From positions 1 to 64,000 of the forward strand of contig NZ_QHJH01000007.1 in NCBI RefSeq assembly GCF_003947455.1: 64,000 bases of DNA, written 5' to 3'. Below are positions 25,225-34,934 of this stretch, piece after piece; the first letter of the stretch is position 1; each line of letters starts with the position of its first letter. The DNA comes from Streptomyces sp. WAC 04229. GTDB lineage: Bacteria; Actinomycetota; Actinomycetes; Streptomycetales; Streptomycetaceae. The notes under the pieces are model-generated. The model was given only the letters and a program-made list of their open reading frames with translations, was not told the DNA's origin and made no database searches. The position numbers and the translations under genes are program-made.

Positions 25225-25330
25225 CGAGGTGCTGTGCCGCCTGGGCATTCGGGCTCGGGGCGGCCCCCTGCCGTCCCACACCGCTGCGCGTCAGCCCCGG
25301 ACTCCCACCGGGTTCCCCCACTCGGCAGTC
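25225..25330 (-). promoter_or_regulatory. Cobalamin riboswitch for the barrel-DUF4430/btuF operon
   Basis: Read on the minus strand from 25319: GGGGGAACCCGGTGGGAGTC, then GGGGCTGACGCGCAGCGGTG (B12 box region), and further on GAGCCCGAATGCCCAGGC near 25240-25257. These are the same elements as in the neighbouring plus-strand riboswitch, in the opposite orientation. Confidence 0.85.
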
Positions 25331-25449
25331 CGGGACGGTACCCGACGTGCGTACCGGCCGCCAGAGGTGCCCTCGGCATCTCAAGTGGCGGTTTAGTGCC
25401 CCGTCTTGACGCTTTCGGTGAACCGTGCTCAAATCCGCCTGATACGCCT

Positions 25450-25540
25450 TGAGTTCCAGGGGAAGCCGGTCGAAGTCCGGCGCTGACCCGCAACCGTGGG
25501 CCCGGCAGCTGCCGGGCGAGCCGGAATGCCTGGAGCGTTC
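25450..25540 (+). promoter_or_regulatory. Cobalamin riboswitch for the barrel-ECF transporter operon
   Basis: AGGGGAAGCCGGTCGAAGTC near 25458-25477, GCGCTGACCCGCAACCGTG near 25480-25498, a GC-rich hairpin, then GAGCCGGAATGCCTGG near 25518-25533. It is divergent from the riboswitch at 25225-25330; the two share a promoter region of about 120 bp. Confidence 0.92.
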
Positions 25541-25666
25541 ATCAGCAACAGACGCCGTCGCGGACTACGGCGTGGTGCGACCGGCTTCCGTACGTGGGCT
25601 CCGTCCCCGCCGGAGGCCCTCACCCACGCCATCGTCTCGTGCCGGGCAGGCAACGAGGGGGCCGCG

Positions 25667-28462
25667 GTGGGGAGCGAGCAGCGAAGAGACGGACGGGTGG
25701 GAGCGAGCCCCGGTCCGTTGGCGGCACTGGTGACCGCCTTCCTGGTGCTGGCGGCCGTCTGCGTGACCTTCCTCACCACAACGTCCGCCGCCGCGGACCC
25801 GATCGGGGAGTGCACCGCCACGAAGGGCGCCGTCGTCGCGGTCGACTTCGGACCGTTCGGCGGTGACCTGGTGCGCGGCTGCGACCCGACGCCGACCACC
25901 GGTTACGAGCTGCTGCACGACGGCGGCTTCGGCACCACGGGCACCGGCCACGACGGTCCGGGCTTCATCTGCCGCATCGGCCACGGCTCCTTCGACGGCG
26001 GCACCCAGTACCCGACCCCGGACCGGGACGACTGCGTCCTCACCCCGCCGGCGACCGCGTACTGGTCCTACTGGGTCGCCTCGCCGGGCGAGGACGAGTG
26101 GTCCTACAGCCAGTACGGCGCCATGAGCCGGAATCTCAAGGACGGCGATGTCGACGCCTGGGTGTACGGCGGCACGGACATCGGCGGCGGCACGGGCGGG
26201 CCCGACTTCAGCCCCGACGACGTCCGCGCGGGCGAGACGGGTGGCACCCCGGACCCGGGAACACCGACGGGAGCGCCGGGGGAGGTCGACGCGACCGCCG
26301 CGGCAACCTGGCTGAAGGACCGTCTCACCGACGGTGAACGCGTCGTCGACGACGGCAGCGACGTACCCAACTACCTCCTGACCACGGAGACGGCCTACGC
26401 CCTCGCCGCCACCGAAGGCAAGAGCGCCGCTCTCGACAAGGTCACCGCCTTCCTCGCCGCCCACGCCGACGACTACGCCTACCCGAACGGCACCGGCGAG
26501 GCCCCCGACGCCACCGCCGCCGCCCGCTTGGCCCTGCTGGCCGAGAGCACCGAGGCGGATCCGCGGGCCGTCGGCGGACACGACCTTCTCGGCGACCTGG
26601 CGGCCCACGTGTGCGCGGCCGGCCCCGAATCCGGCGAACCCACTCCCGGCTGCACCGCCAAGGGCGACTTCCGCAACGCCGGTTACACCGAGGGGCAGGC
26701 CCTGTCCGTCCTCGCGCTCCTGCGCGCAGGTACGGCACCGGCGGCCGAGACGGTGGACCGGCTGACCCAGATGCAGTGCCGTGACGGCGGAGTCACCAGC
26801 GTCCTGATCCGCCCCGGCGAGAACTGCGACGGCGACCCGGCCACCACCGGTCTGGTGGCCCTGGTCCTCGACCAGGTCGGCGGCCATGACGAGGCCGTCA
26901 CCAAGGCCCGCGGCTACCTGGCCAAGATCCAGCGCGATGACGGCGCCTTCCCCGGCTACACCGGCGCCACCGACGGCAGCGTCTATGCCACGGCCTATGC
27001 CGCGCAGGCCCTGCACGGACTGGGCGACACCGAACGCGCCGACGCTGCCGTCGGCTGGCTGTCCCGTCAGCAGCTCGACGGGGGAGGCTTCGGCTTCGAG
27101 GAGGGCGCCACCGACCCCGCCCCCTACCCGACCTCGGCCGCCGTCCTCGCGGGCACGCACACCAGCCTGGCCACCCTGACCACGAAGAAGGCCGAGCCGA
27201 CCGACCCGCCGACCTCTGAGCCTCCCACCTCCGAGCCGCCCACTTCCCAGCCTCCGACCACGGAGCCCGGCACCCCGCCTCCGGGAGTGGGTCCCGACCT
27301 GAAGAAGGGCGTCGCCTATCTCACCGACGCCGCGCGGCTGAAGCAGGGCCACTACCACCTCTTCGACCCCAAGTCCCCCGAAGCCGACTTCGGCCTGACC
27401 ATCGACACCGCCTACGCGCTCGCCGCCACCGGCCTGGACAACAACACGCTGCGCGGCATCGTCGACTTCATCGACGACGGCGGCAAGGACGGGGCGGGCA
27501 AGAGCATCCGCGACTACACCGGTGTCGGCACCGCCTACGCGCAGGGCGGCGCCATCGGCAAGACGGCGCTGCTCGCCCAGGCGGTCGGACGCGACGCCCG
27601 CGACTTCGCCGGCCTGGACCTCATCGCCGCTCTCGAAAAGGGCACCTGCGCCAAGAGCACCCTTCCGAAGAGAGGGTGTGCGGCCAAGGGCAACTACACC
27701 TACGCCGAGTCCGTCTTCAAGCAGTCGCTGGGCGTCATGGCGCAGCTGCGCGCGGGTGAGAAGGAGGCGGCCCAGGAACCGCTCGCCTACCTGGCGAGCC
27801 TCCAGCAGGACAACGGGGCCTGGCCCAGCCTGATCCCGTCCAGCGGTGATTCCGACGTCGACTCCACCGCCATCGCCGCCATGGCCCTGGACATGGCGGG
27901 CGGCGCGGAGGCCGAGCAGGCCGTCGACCGGGCGCTCGCCTGGCTGGCCTCGCGGCAGCTTCCCGGCGGTGGCTTCCCGGGCACGGTGGGTATCTCGGTC
28001 AACTCCACCGGCCTCGCGGTGCAGGGGCTGTCCCTCGACGCCTCCCGGTACGCCGACGAGATCGCCGGGGGGCGGAAGTTCCTGGCCGGCCAGCAGAATG
28101 CCGACGGCGGCTTCAACACCTCGGCGGACGGGCAGCGCGGCTCCGACCTGCGCGCGTCCGCCCAGGCGGTGAGCGGTGCCACCGGCATCTCCTTCGGTGA
28201 GCTGGAACGCAGTCTGGCCGGTACCTCACCGCAGCCCACCCCGGACCCGAGCGACGGCGTCCCGGACATCGTCACGCCGGGCGACACCTCGGGCGGATAC
28301 GGCGCCTCCGGCGGGCAGGAGGCGTCCGGCGGCGGTGGCGCGCTCGCCTCCACCGGCGTCCAGGTCGGCCTCCTGGCCGCGATCGCCGCGCTCATGGTGC
28401 TGGCCGGGTGGCGCGTCGCGGTCACGGCACGGCGCAGGGCCACGGCGGAGGGCGGACGATGA
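25667..28462 (+). CDS. Surface protein: DUF4430-like domain plus two alpha/alpha barrels, LAxTG anchor
   Basis: A 931-residue exported protein; the GTG at 25667 follows GAGGGG. Residues 1-43 are a signal peptide. Residues about 44-185 form a Cys-containing domain with a T-A-Y-W-S-Y-W strand and L-K-D-G-D-V-D-A-W-V-Y, resembling DUF4430. Two homologous alpha/alpha barrels follow (about 205-505 and 545-845), each with Q-x-x-D-G-G-type turns and a paired-Cys loop ending G-C-x-A-K-G. A Pro/Thr linker separates them. The cyclase DxDD motif is D-V-D-S in the second barrel, arguing against catalysis. Near residue 894, L-A-S-T-G plus a hydrophobic helix and Arg tail form a class E sortase signal. It heads the ECF transporter operon, so it probably displays a ligand (corrinoid) binder on the cell wall. 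Confidence 0.85.
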   Translation: MGSEQRRDGRVGASPGPLAALVTAFLVLAAVCVTFLTTTSAAADPIGECTATKGAVVAVDFGPFGGDLVRGCDPTPTTGYELLHDGGFGTTGTGHDGPGFICRIGHGSFDGGTQYPTPDRDDCVLTPPATAYWSYWVASPGEDEWSYSQYGAMSRNLKDGDVDAWVYGGTDIGGGTGGPDFSPDDVRAGETGGTPDPGTPTGAPGEVDATAAATWLKDRLTDGERVVDDGSDVPNYLLTTETAYALAATEGKSAALDKVTAFLAAHADDYAYPNGTGEAPDATAAARLALLAESTEADPRAVGGHDLLGDLAAHVCAAGPESGEPTPGCTAKGDFRNAGYTEGQALSVLALLRAGTAPAAETVDRLTQMQCRDGGVTSVLIRPGENCDGDPATTGLVALVLDQVGGHDEAVTKARGYLAKIQRDDGAFPGYTGATDGSVYATAYAAQALHGLGDTERADAAVGWLSRQQLDGGGFGFEEGATDPAPYPTSAAVLAGTHTSLATLTTKKAEPTDPPTSEPPTSEPPTSQPPTTEPGTPPPGVGPDLKKGVAYLTDAARLKQGHYHLFDPKSPEADFGLTIDTAYALAATGLDNNTLRGIVDFIDDGGKDGAGKSIRDYTGVGTAYAQGGAIGKTALLAQAVGRDARDFAGLDLIAALEKGTCAKSTLPKRGCAAKGNYTYAESVFKQSLGVMAQLRAGEKEAAQEPLAYLASLQQDNGAWPSLIPSSGDSDVDSTAIAAMALDMAGGAEAEQAVDRALAWLASRQLPGGGFPGTVGISVNSTGLAVQGLSLDASRYADEIAGGRKFLAGQQNADGGFNTSADGQRGSDLRASAQAVSGATGISFGELERSLAGTSPQPTPDPSDGVPDIVTPGDTSGGYGASGGQEASGGGGALASTGVQVGLLAAIAALMVLAGWRVAVTARRRATAEGGR

Positions 28463-29400
28463 GCCGCCCGCGCCTCGCCGGGGCGACGGCCCGGGCGACG
28501 GTGGCCCTGGGCGTGACCGCCGCCGCACTTGCCGTCACCGCACCCCCGGCCGCCGCCGACCCCCAGCCCATGGGCCGGTGCACGACCACGTCCGGCGTCG
28601 TCCTCGCGGTCGACTTCAGCGACTGGGGCGGCCCGCTGTTCCGGTCCTGCGGCACGACGCCCACCACCGGCTACGAACTGCTCAACCAGGGCGGCTGGCG
28701 CACCACGGGCACCGGACACGACGGTCCGGCGTTCATCTGCCGCATCGGCTACAGCGGGTATCAGAACGGCAAGCAGTTCCCGCCGCCCTCCCAGGACGAC
28801 TGCGTGCTGACTCCTCCCGCGTCCGCGTACTGGTCGTACTGGCACGCGGACCGGGGCGAGAACACCTGGGAGTACAGCCAGCTCGGCGCCATGCTCTACA
28901 AGCCCAAGCCCGGCAGCGTCGACCTGTGGGTCTTCGGCGGCACCGACATCGGGGGCACCAAAGGCCGGCCCACCGTCACCCCGGACCAACTGCGCGCCCA
29001 CAACACGAAGCCGAGCGGCGACGCGGGCAAGCCGGCCTCCAACGAGAAGGCTCCCGAGCTGCCCCCGGACGTCGACACCGGCCCGGCACCGGAACGGCGG
29101 AGCCCCGAACGTCCCGCACCCGCGCCCACCGCGTCCAAGAAGCCGGCACCCAGGAAGTCCGAGTCGAAGAAGCCCGAGCCGAGCGCAAGCGCCACACCCT
29201 CCCCTTCACCGTCCGCCACGCCCAGTTCCTCGGCCGTCGCGGCACCGCGCCCGAGCACCCGAGTGGTCGACGCGGCCCCTGCCGCCGACGCCCCGCACGA
29301 CACCGGTTCCCTCGTGCCGGTGGTCACCGGTGTCTCGCTCGTCGTCCTGATCGGAGGCGCCGCGGCCTACGCGGCCCGCCGGCGCCGTCGTACCGAGTGA
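28459..29400 (+). CDS. Membrane-anchored DUF4430-like domain protein
   Basis: A 313-residue protein overlapping the previous gene by 4 bp (ATGA). Residues 1-33 are a signal peptide ending A-A-A-D. Residues about 34-180 are clearly homologous to the N-terminal domain of the preceding protein: T-T-G-Y-E-L-L, T-T-G-T-G-H-D-G-P, F-I-C-R-I-G, D-D-C-V-L-T-P-P and A-Y-W-S-Y-W recur in the same order. A long Pro/Ser/Lys linker (about 185-275) would span the cell wall, and a C-terminal hydrophobic helix with an Arg-rich tail anchors it in the membrane. No LAxTG is present. It may pass ligand from the wall-bound protein to the ECF transporter; that is inference. Confidence 0.83.
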   Translation: MSRPRLAGATARATVALGVTAAALAVTAPPAAADPQPMGRCTTTSGVVLAVDFSDWGGPLFRSCGTTPTTGYELLNQGGWRTTGTGHDGPAFICRIGYSGYQNGKQFPPPSQDDCVLTPPASAYWSYWHADRGENTWEYSQLGAMLYKPKPGSVDLWVFGGTDIGGTKGRPTVTPDQLRAHNTKPSGDAGKPASNEKAPELPPDVDTGPAPERRSPERPAPAPTASKKPAPRKSESKKPEPSASATPSPSPSATPSSSAVAAPRPSTRVVDAAPAADAPHDTGSLVPVVTGVSLVVLIGGAAAYAARRRRRTE

Positions 29401-30563
29401 GCGGCGTGTCCCGTACGGCCGTGCAGGCCCTCGCCGCCCCGTCCGGCCCGCCGCCGGACCGGGGCGGCCGACGCCTGCCGCGCATCCTGCACCCGATGGC
29501 CTGGTGGGTGTGGGCGCTGGCGCTCGCCACCGCCGTCAGCCGCACCAACAACCCACTGCTGCTGTTCCTCGTCCTCGCCGTCCTCGGCTACGTCGTCACC
29601 GCCCGGCGCACCGAGGCACCGTGGGCCCGCGGCTTCAAGTACTACCTGTACCTGGCCCTGACCGTCGTGGCCATCCGGGTCGTCTTCCGCGCCGTCTTCG
29701 CCACCGGCATCACACCCCGCGACCACTTCCTGTTCTCTCTCCCGCACCTCCCCACCCCCGACTGGTACGCGGGCATCCAAATCGGTGGGCCGGTATCGCT
29801 GGAGGCGCTGCTGTCGGCGGCGACCGACGGGCTGCGCCTGGCGTGCATGCTGTGCTGCATCGGCGCCGCCAACACCCTCGCCAACCCCAAACGGGCCCTG
29901 CGCGTCCTGCCGGGCGCGCTGTACGAACTGGGCGTCGCCGTCACCGTCGCCATCAGCGTGGCCCCGCAGCTGGTACAGAGCGTGCAGCGCGTCGTACGGG
30001 CCCGGAAGCTGCGCGCCGGCGACACCAAGGGCATGCGGGCCCTGCGCGGCGTCGTCATCCCGGTGCTGGAGGACGCCCTGGAACGCTCCCTGCGCCTCGC
30101 CGCCGCGATGGACTCCCGAGGTTACGGCCGTGCGGGCCGGGCCACCCGCCGCTCCCGCCGGATCACCGGCGCTCTGATACTGCTCGGCATGTGCGGCCTG
30201 TGCGCAGGCGCCTACGGGCTGCTGGACGCCACCGCGCCCTCCTTCCTGGGCCTGCCCGCCATGGGGCTCGGCGCGCTGCTGTGCGTGGCCGGCCTGCGCC
30301 TGGGAGGCCGGCGGGTCACCCGCACCACCTACCGGCCCGACCCCTGGCGCCTGCCCGAGTGGGCGGTGGCCGGCAGCGGAGTCCTGTCGGCCGTCCTGCT
30401 CTTCGCCAACCTCGGCTACGACCCCGCCCAGCTCAACCCCACGTTCTACCCCCTCACCTGGCCCGACCTGCCCCTCGTACCGACGGCCGCGATCCTGCTC
30501 GCCGGCACGGCCGGTTTCCTCGCACCCCCGCCCAGCCCCGTCCGGAGAGCCGACGCCCCGTGA
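29397..30563 (+). CDS. ecfT: ECF transporter transmembrane subunit EcfT
   Basis: A 388-residue membrane protein starting at GTG 29397, overlapping the previous stop (GTGA). It has about six to eight membrane helices. The EcfT coupling region is recognisable as A-R-K-L-R-A-G-D and L-A-A-A-M-D-S-R-G-Y-G-R, where paired A-R-x motifs contact the ATPases. EcfT links the substrate-specific S subunit to the ATPases in energy-coupling-factor importers. The gene order T-A-S with overlapping frames shows one transporter. The extra N-terminal and C-terminal lengths are usual for actinobacterial forms. Confidence 0.9.
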   Translation: MSGVSRTAVQALAAPSGPPPDRGGRRLPRILHPMAWWVWALALATAVSRTNNPLLLFLVLAVLGYVVTARRTEAPWARGFKYYLYLALTVVAIRVVFRAVFATGITPRDHFLFSLPHLPTPDWYAGIQIGGPVSLEALLSAATDGLRLACMLCCIGAANTLANPKRALRVLPGALYELGVAVTVAISVAPQLVQSVQRVVRARKLRAGDTKGMRALRGVVIPVLEDALERSLRLAAAMDSRGYGRAGRATRRSRRITGALILLGMCGLCAGAYGLLDATAPSFLGLPAMGLGALLCVAGLRLGGRRVTRTTYRPDPWRLPEWAVAGSGVLSAVLLFANLGYDPAQLNPTFYPLTWPDLPLVPTAAILLAGTAGFLAPPPSPVRRADAP

Positions 30564-32167
30564 TCACCTTCGAGCAGGTCACCATCCAGTACGACGACGC
30601 ACCCGAACCGGCACTCCGGGACGTCGACCTGACGGTGGAAGAGGGCGAACTCTGCCTCGTCGTCGGGCACACGGGCGTCGGCAAGTCGACCCTCCTCGGC
30701 GCCGTCAACGGGCTCGTGCCGCACTTCACAGGTGGCACGCTCTACGGTCGCGTGACCGTCGACGGCCGGGACACGGCCCACCACCCGCCCCGCGAGCTGG
30801 CCGACATCGTCGGCGTGGTCGGCCAGGACCCCATCGACGGCTTCGTGACCGACACGGTCGAGGAGGAACTCGCCTACGCCATGGAGCAGTTGGCGATAGT
30901 GCCGGGCACCATGCGCAAACGCGTGGAGGAGACACTGGACCTGCTCGGCCTCGCCGACCTGCGCCACCGGGCCCTGTACGAACTCTCCGGCGGCCAGCAG
31001 CAACGTGTCGCCATCGGCTCGGTGCTCACCGCCCACCCCCGGGTCCTGGTCCTCGACGAACCGACCTCCGCGCTGGACCCGACGGCCGCCGAGGAGGTCC
31101 TCGCCGCGGTCACCCGCCTCGTCCACGACCTCGGGGTCACCGTCCTCATGGCCGAGCACCGGCTCGAACGCGTCGTCCAGTACGCCGACCGCGTCCTCCA
31201 CCTGCCCGGTGACGGCCGCGCCCGCATCGGACCCGCCGCCGAGATCCTGCGCACGTCGACGATCGCCCCGCCGATCGTCGAACTGGGCCGGGCGGCCGAC
31301 TGGTCACCCCTGCCGCTGTCGATCCGCGACGCCCGCCGTGCGGCCGCCCCCCTGCGCACCGAACTGGCCGACCGCCCCCCGGCCCCTGTCCGCCCGGCCA
31401 CGGCCCAGGAGCGGCGCAAGCTTCTGACGGCGCGCGGCATCACCGTCGCCTACGGGGGCGTCCCCGCCGTACGGGAGGTCGACCTCGACCTGTACGCGGG
31501 TGAGGTGACCGCCCTCATGGGACGCAACGGCTGTGGCAAGTCCTCGCTCCTGTGGGCCTTGCAGGGGTCGGGCCCGCGCCGAGCCGGGACGGTGAAACCG
31601 GTCGACGGCCCCGATCCGCGCGACGTGCCCGCCGCGCGGTCCCGTCGACTCGTCGGACTGGTCCCGCAGACGCCCTCCGATCTGCTCTACCTGGAGAGCG
31701 TGAAGCAGGAGCTCGACCAGGCGGACACCGAGTCGGGCACCACCACCAAGGCTCGCACCGTACTCGACCGACTCGCTCCGGGCATCGACGACGCCACCCA
31801 TCCCCGCGACCTGTCCGAGGGACAGAAGCTGGCCCTCGTCCTCGCCATCCAGCTCTCCGCCGCGCCCCGGGTCGTCCTGCTCGACGAGCCCACCCGCGGC
31901 CTGGACTACCGGGCCAAGACCGCACTGATCGGTGTCGTGAACGCCCTCGCGGCGGAAGGCAGGGCGGTCGTGATCTCCACCCACGACGTCGAGTTCGCCG
32001 CCCGCGCCGCCGACCGGGTCGTCGTCATGGCCGAGGGCGACGTCGTCGACGACGGGCCGACCGCCGACGTCATCGTCTCCTCGCCCGTCTTCGCGCCCCA
32101 GACGGCGAAGATCCTCGCGCCGCTGCCGTATCTGACCGTCGACCAGGTGAAGGCGGCCCGGTCATGA
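30560..32167 (+). CDS. ecfA: ECF transporter ATPase, two fused domains (EcfA-EcfA')
   Basis: A 535-residue protein with two ABC domains. The first (about 1-235) has Walker A G-H-T-G-V-G-K-S-T, the signature L-S-G-G-Q-Q-Q-R and Walker B V-L-V-L-D-E-P-T-S. The second (about 285-525) has Walker A G-R-N-G-C-G-K-S-S, a variant signature L-S-E-G-Q-K-L, and Walker B V-V-L-L-D-E-P-T-R-G. In many ECF systems these are two genes. ATP hydrolysis here would power uptake through EcfT and EcfS. Start GTG overlaps the ecfT stop. Confidence 0.92.
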   Translation: MITFEQVTIQYDDAPEPALRDVDLTVEEGELCLVVGHTGVGKSTLLGAVNGLVPHFTGGTLYGRVTVDGRDTAHHPPRELADIVGVVGQDPIDGFVTDTVEEELAYAMEQLAIVPGTMRKRVEETLDLLGLADLRHRALYELSGGQQQRVAIGSVLTAHPRVLVLDEPTSALDPTAAEEVLAAVTRLVHDLGVTVLMAEHRLERVVQYADRVLHLPGDGRARIGPAAEILRTSTIAPPIVELGRAADWSPLPLSIRDARRAAAPLRTELADRPPAPVRPATAQERRKLLTARGITVAYGGVPAVREVDLDLYAGEVTALMGRNGCGKSSLLWALQGSGPRRAGTVKPVDGPDPRDVPAARSRRLVGLVPQTPSDLLYLESVKQELDQADTESGTTTKARTVLDRLAPGIDDATHPRDLSEGQKLALVLAIQLSAAPRVVLLDEPTRGLDYRAKTALIGVVNALAAEGRAVVISTHDVEFAARAADRVVVMAEGDVVDDGPTADVIVSSPVFAPQTAKILAPLPYLTVDQVKAARS

Positions 32168-32982
32168 CGACGACCGCCGCCATCCGGCTGACCCCACGCA
32201 TCGCAGTCGTCATGGTGCTGTCGGCGTTCCTCGGGATGGTCGCCTTCTTCTGGCCGTTCGTTGTGGCACCCGGGAAGTTCGGCTCGAACTACGCGCCCCC
32301 GCTCATCTTCGGCGTGCTCCTGGTGCTCGTCCTGTGCGTGGTCCTCTCGGAGATCGCCGAGGGCGGCATCGACTCCAAGGCGCTGGCCATGCTGGGCGTC
32401 CTGTCCGCCGTGAACGCTGCCCTGCGACCCCTGGGCGCCGGAACCGCCGGCATCGAAACCGTCTTCTTCGTCCTGGTCCTGGCAGGCCGCGTCTACGGCC
32501 CCGGCTTCGGCTTCACCCTCGGCTGCACCTCCCTGTTCGCCTCCGCGCTCATCACCGGCGGGGTCGGGCCCTGGATGCCGTACCAGATGTTCGGCTGCGC
32601 CTTCGTCGGGATGCTCGCCGGATTCCTCCCCCGGGCCACTGGCCGCCGCGAGGTGCTGATGCTGGCCGTCTACGGTTCCCTGTCCGGGTATCTCTTCGGC
32701 TTCCTCCTCAACCTCTCCTTCTGGCCGTTCTCCCTGGACCCCAACAGCTCCATCGCCTACCTGCCCGGACTGCCCTTCACCGAGCAGTGGCAGCGCTACA
32801 TCGCCTTCGACATCGCCACGTCCCTGGGCTGGGACACCGGCCGGGCGGTCACCAACTTCGTGTGCATCCTGCTGGCGGGGCCGGCGGTGCTGACGACCTT
32901 CCGGCGGGCCGCGCGCAAGGCCCGGTTCCGCGCTCCCGTGCGCTTCGCCGAACCCCGGACGGCCGATTCCGAACCCACCTGA
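32164..32982 (+). CDS. ecfS: ECF transporter substrate-binding subunit EcfS (cobalamin or precursor likely)
   Basis: A 272-residue membrane protein with six or so helices, starting at ATG inside the ecfA stop. It is an S component by size, topology and position. It lacks the M-H-I-P-D-G start of CbiM, so it is not the usual cobalt-specific subunit. Known S components for B12 (BtuM, CbrT) are shorter, so this may be another solution. The riboswitch at 25450-25540 and the barrel/DUF4430 genes in the same operon point to cobalamin or cobinamide. It is the last gene of the operon. Confidence 0.85.
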   Translation: MTTTAAIRLTPRIAVVMVLSAFLGMVAFFWPFVVAPGKFGSNYAPPLIFGVLLVLVLCVVLSEIAEGGIDSKALAMLGVLSAVNAALRPLGAGTAGIETVFFVLVLAGRVYGPGFGFTLGCTSLFASALITGGVGPWMPYQMFGCAFVGMLAGFLPRATGRREVLMLAVYGSLSGYLFGFLLNLSFWPFSLDPNSSIAYLPGLPFTEQWQRYIAFDIATSLGWDTGRAVTNFVCILLAGPAVLTTFRRAARKARFRAPVRFAEPRTADSEPT

Positions 32983-33022
32983 CCGGCCGGTTCCGGCGAT
33001 ACCGCCGAACGGTACTGGATTT

Positions 33023-33038
33023 ACTAGGACGTCCAACT
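33023..33038. promoter_or_regulatory. Candidate operator ahead of the fourth riboswitch
   Basis: ACTAGGAC-GTCCAACT, a near-palindrome (6 of 8 positions match between arms) centred on GGACGTCC, 24 bp before the riboswitch. Its place fits a repressor site over the promoter of the valine-catabolism operon. The binding protein is unknown. Confidence 0.45.
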
Positions 33039-33061
33039 ATATAGTCGCGAGTACAAGGCCC

Positions 33062-33205
33062 GCGGTGCAGGGAAGCCGGTGTGATTCCGGCACGGTCCCG
33101 CCACTGTGACCGGGGAGTACGCCGTCGAGCGGTACGCCACTGACGAGTTGGATGTCGGGAAGGCGGACGGCGCGCGCTGATCCGGGAGTCAGGATACCGG
33201 CCGCG
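33062..33205 (+). promoter_or_regulatory. Cobalamin riboswitch ahead of the valine-catabolism operon
   Basis: GGTGCAGGGAAGCCGGTGTG near 33064-33083, then GGCACGGTCCCGCCACTGTG near 33089-33108 and ACCGGGGAG near 33109-33117, then a variable stem and GGAGTCAGGATACCGG near 33184-33199. The same strong B12 core as in the first riboswitch is present. The next protein-coding gene of normal size is mmsA, 200 bp further on. Confidence 0.88.
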
Positions 33206-33244
33206 GGATGTTCCGTGTTGTCCACGAGGATGGAGCTGACACGC

Positions 33245-33289
33245 ATGGCACCGGTGTGTACCCACGACCCTGGTGAACCCCGCCTCTGA
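33245..33289 (+). CDS. Possible 14-residue leader ORF
   Basis: ATG at 33245 with GGATGGAG upstream, encoding M-A-P-V-C-T-H-D-P-G-E-P-R-L. It sits between the riboswitch and mmsA. It could be a leader peptide or the stub of a lost gene. A 10-base C run (33318-33327) and an 8-bp palindrome (CGTACGCG-AC-CGCGTACG, 33333-33350) follow before mmsA. Confidence 0.25.
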   Translation: MAPVCTHDPGEPRL

Positions 33290-33404
33290 CGGGACTCCGG
33301 CCATACGCGAGCCCGCGCCCCCCCCCCGCGTCCGTACGCGACCGCGTACGTGTGCGGGACCCGGCGCGCCATCCCCGGATCCCTCCTGACGAGAGCAGGC
33401 AGTC

Positions 33405-34928
<1,524 letters not shown>

Positions 34929-34934
34929 GCGGCT

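Noticed and set aside
27190-27290. Short tandem repeats that could suggest a CRISPR-like array
   Set aside because: They encode a Pro/Thr/Ser linker (P-T-S-E-P-P units) in frame within the surface protein; there are no spacers and no cas genes.
29397-32982. Cobalt transporter CbiMNQO
   Set aside because: No CbiM or CbiN is present; the S component lacks the M-H-I-P-D-G start, and the associated proteins suggest corrinoid rather than cobalt ion.
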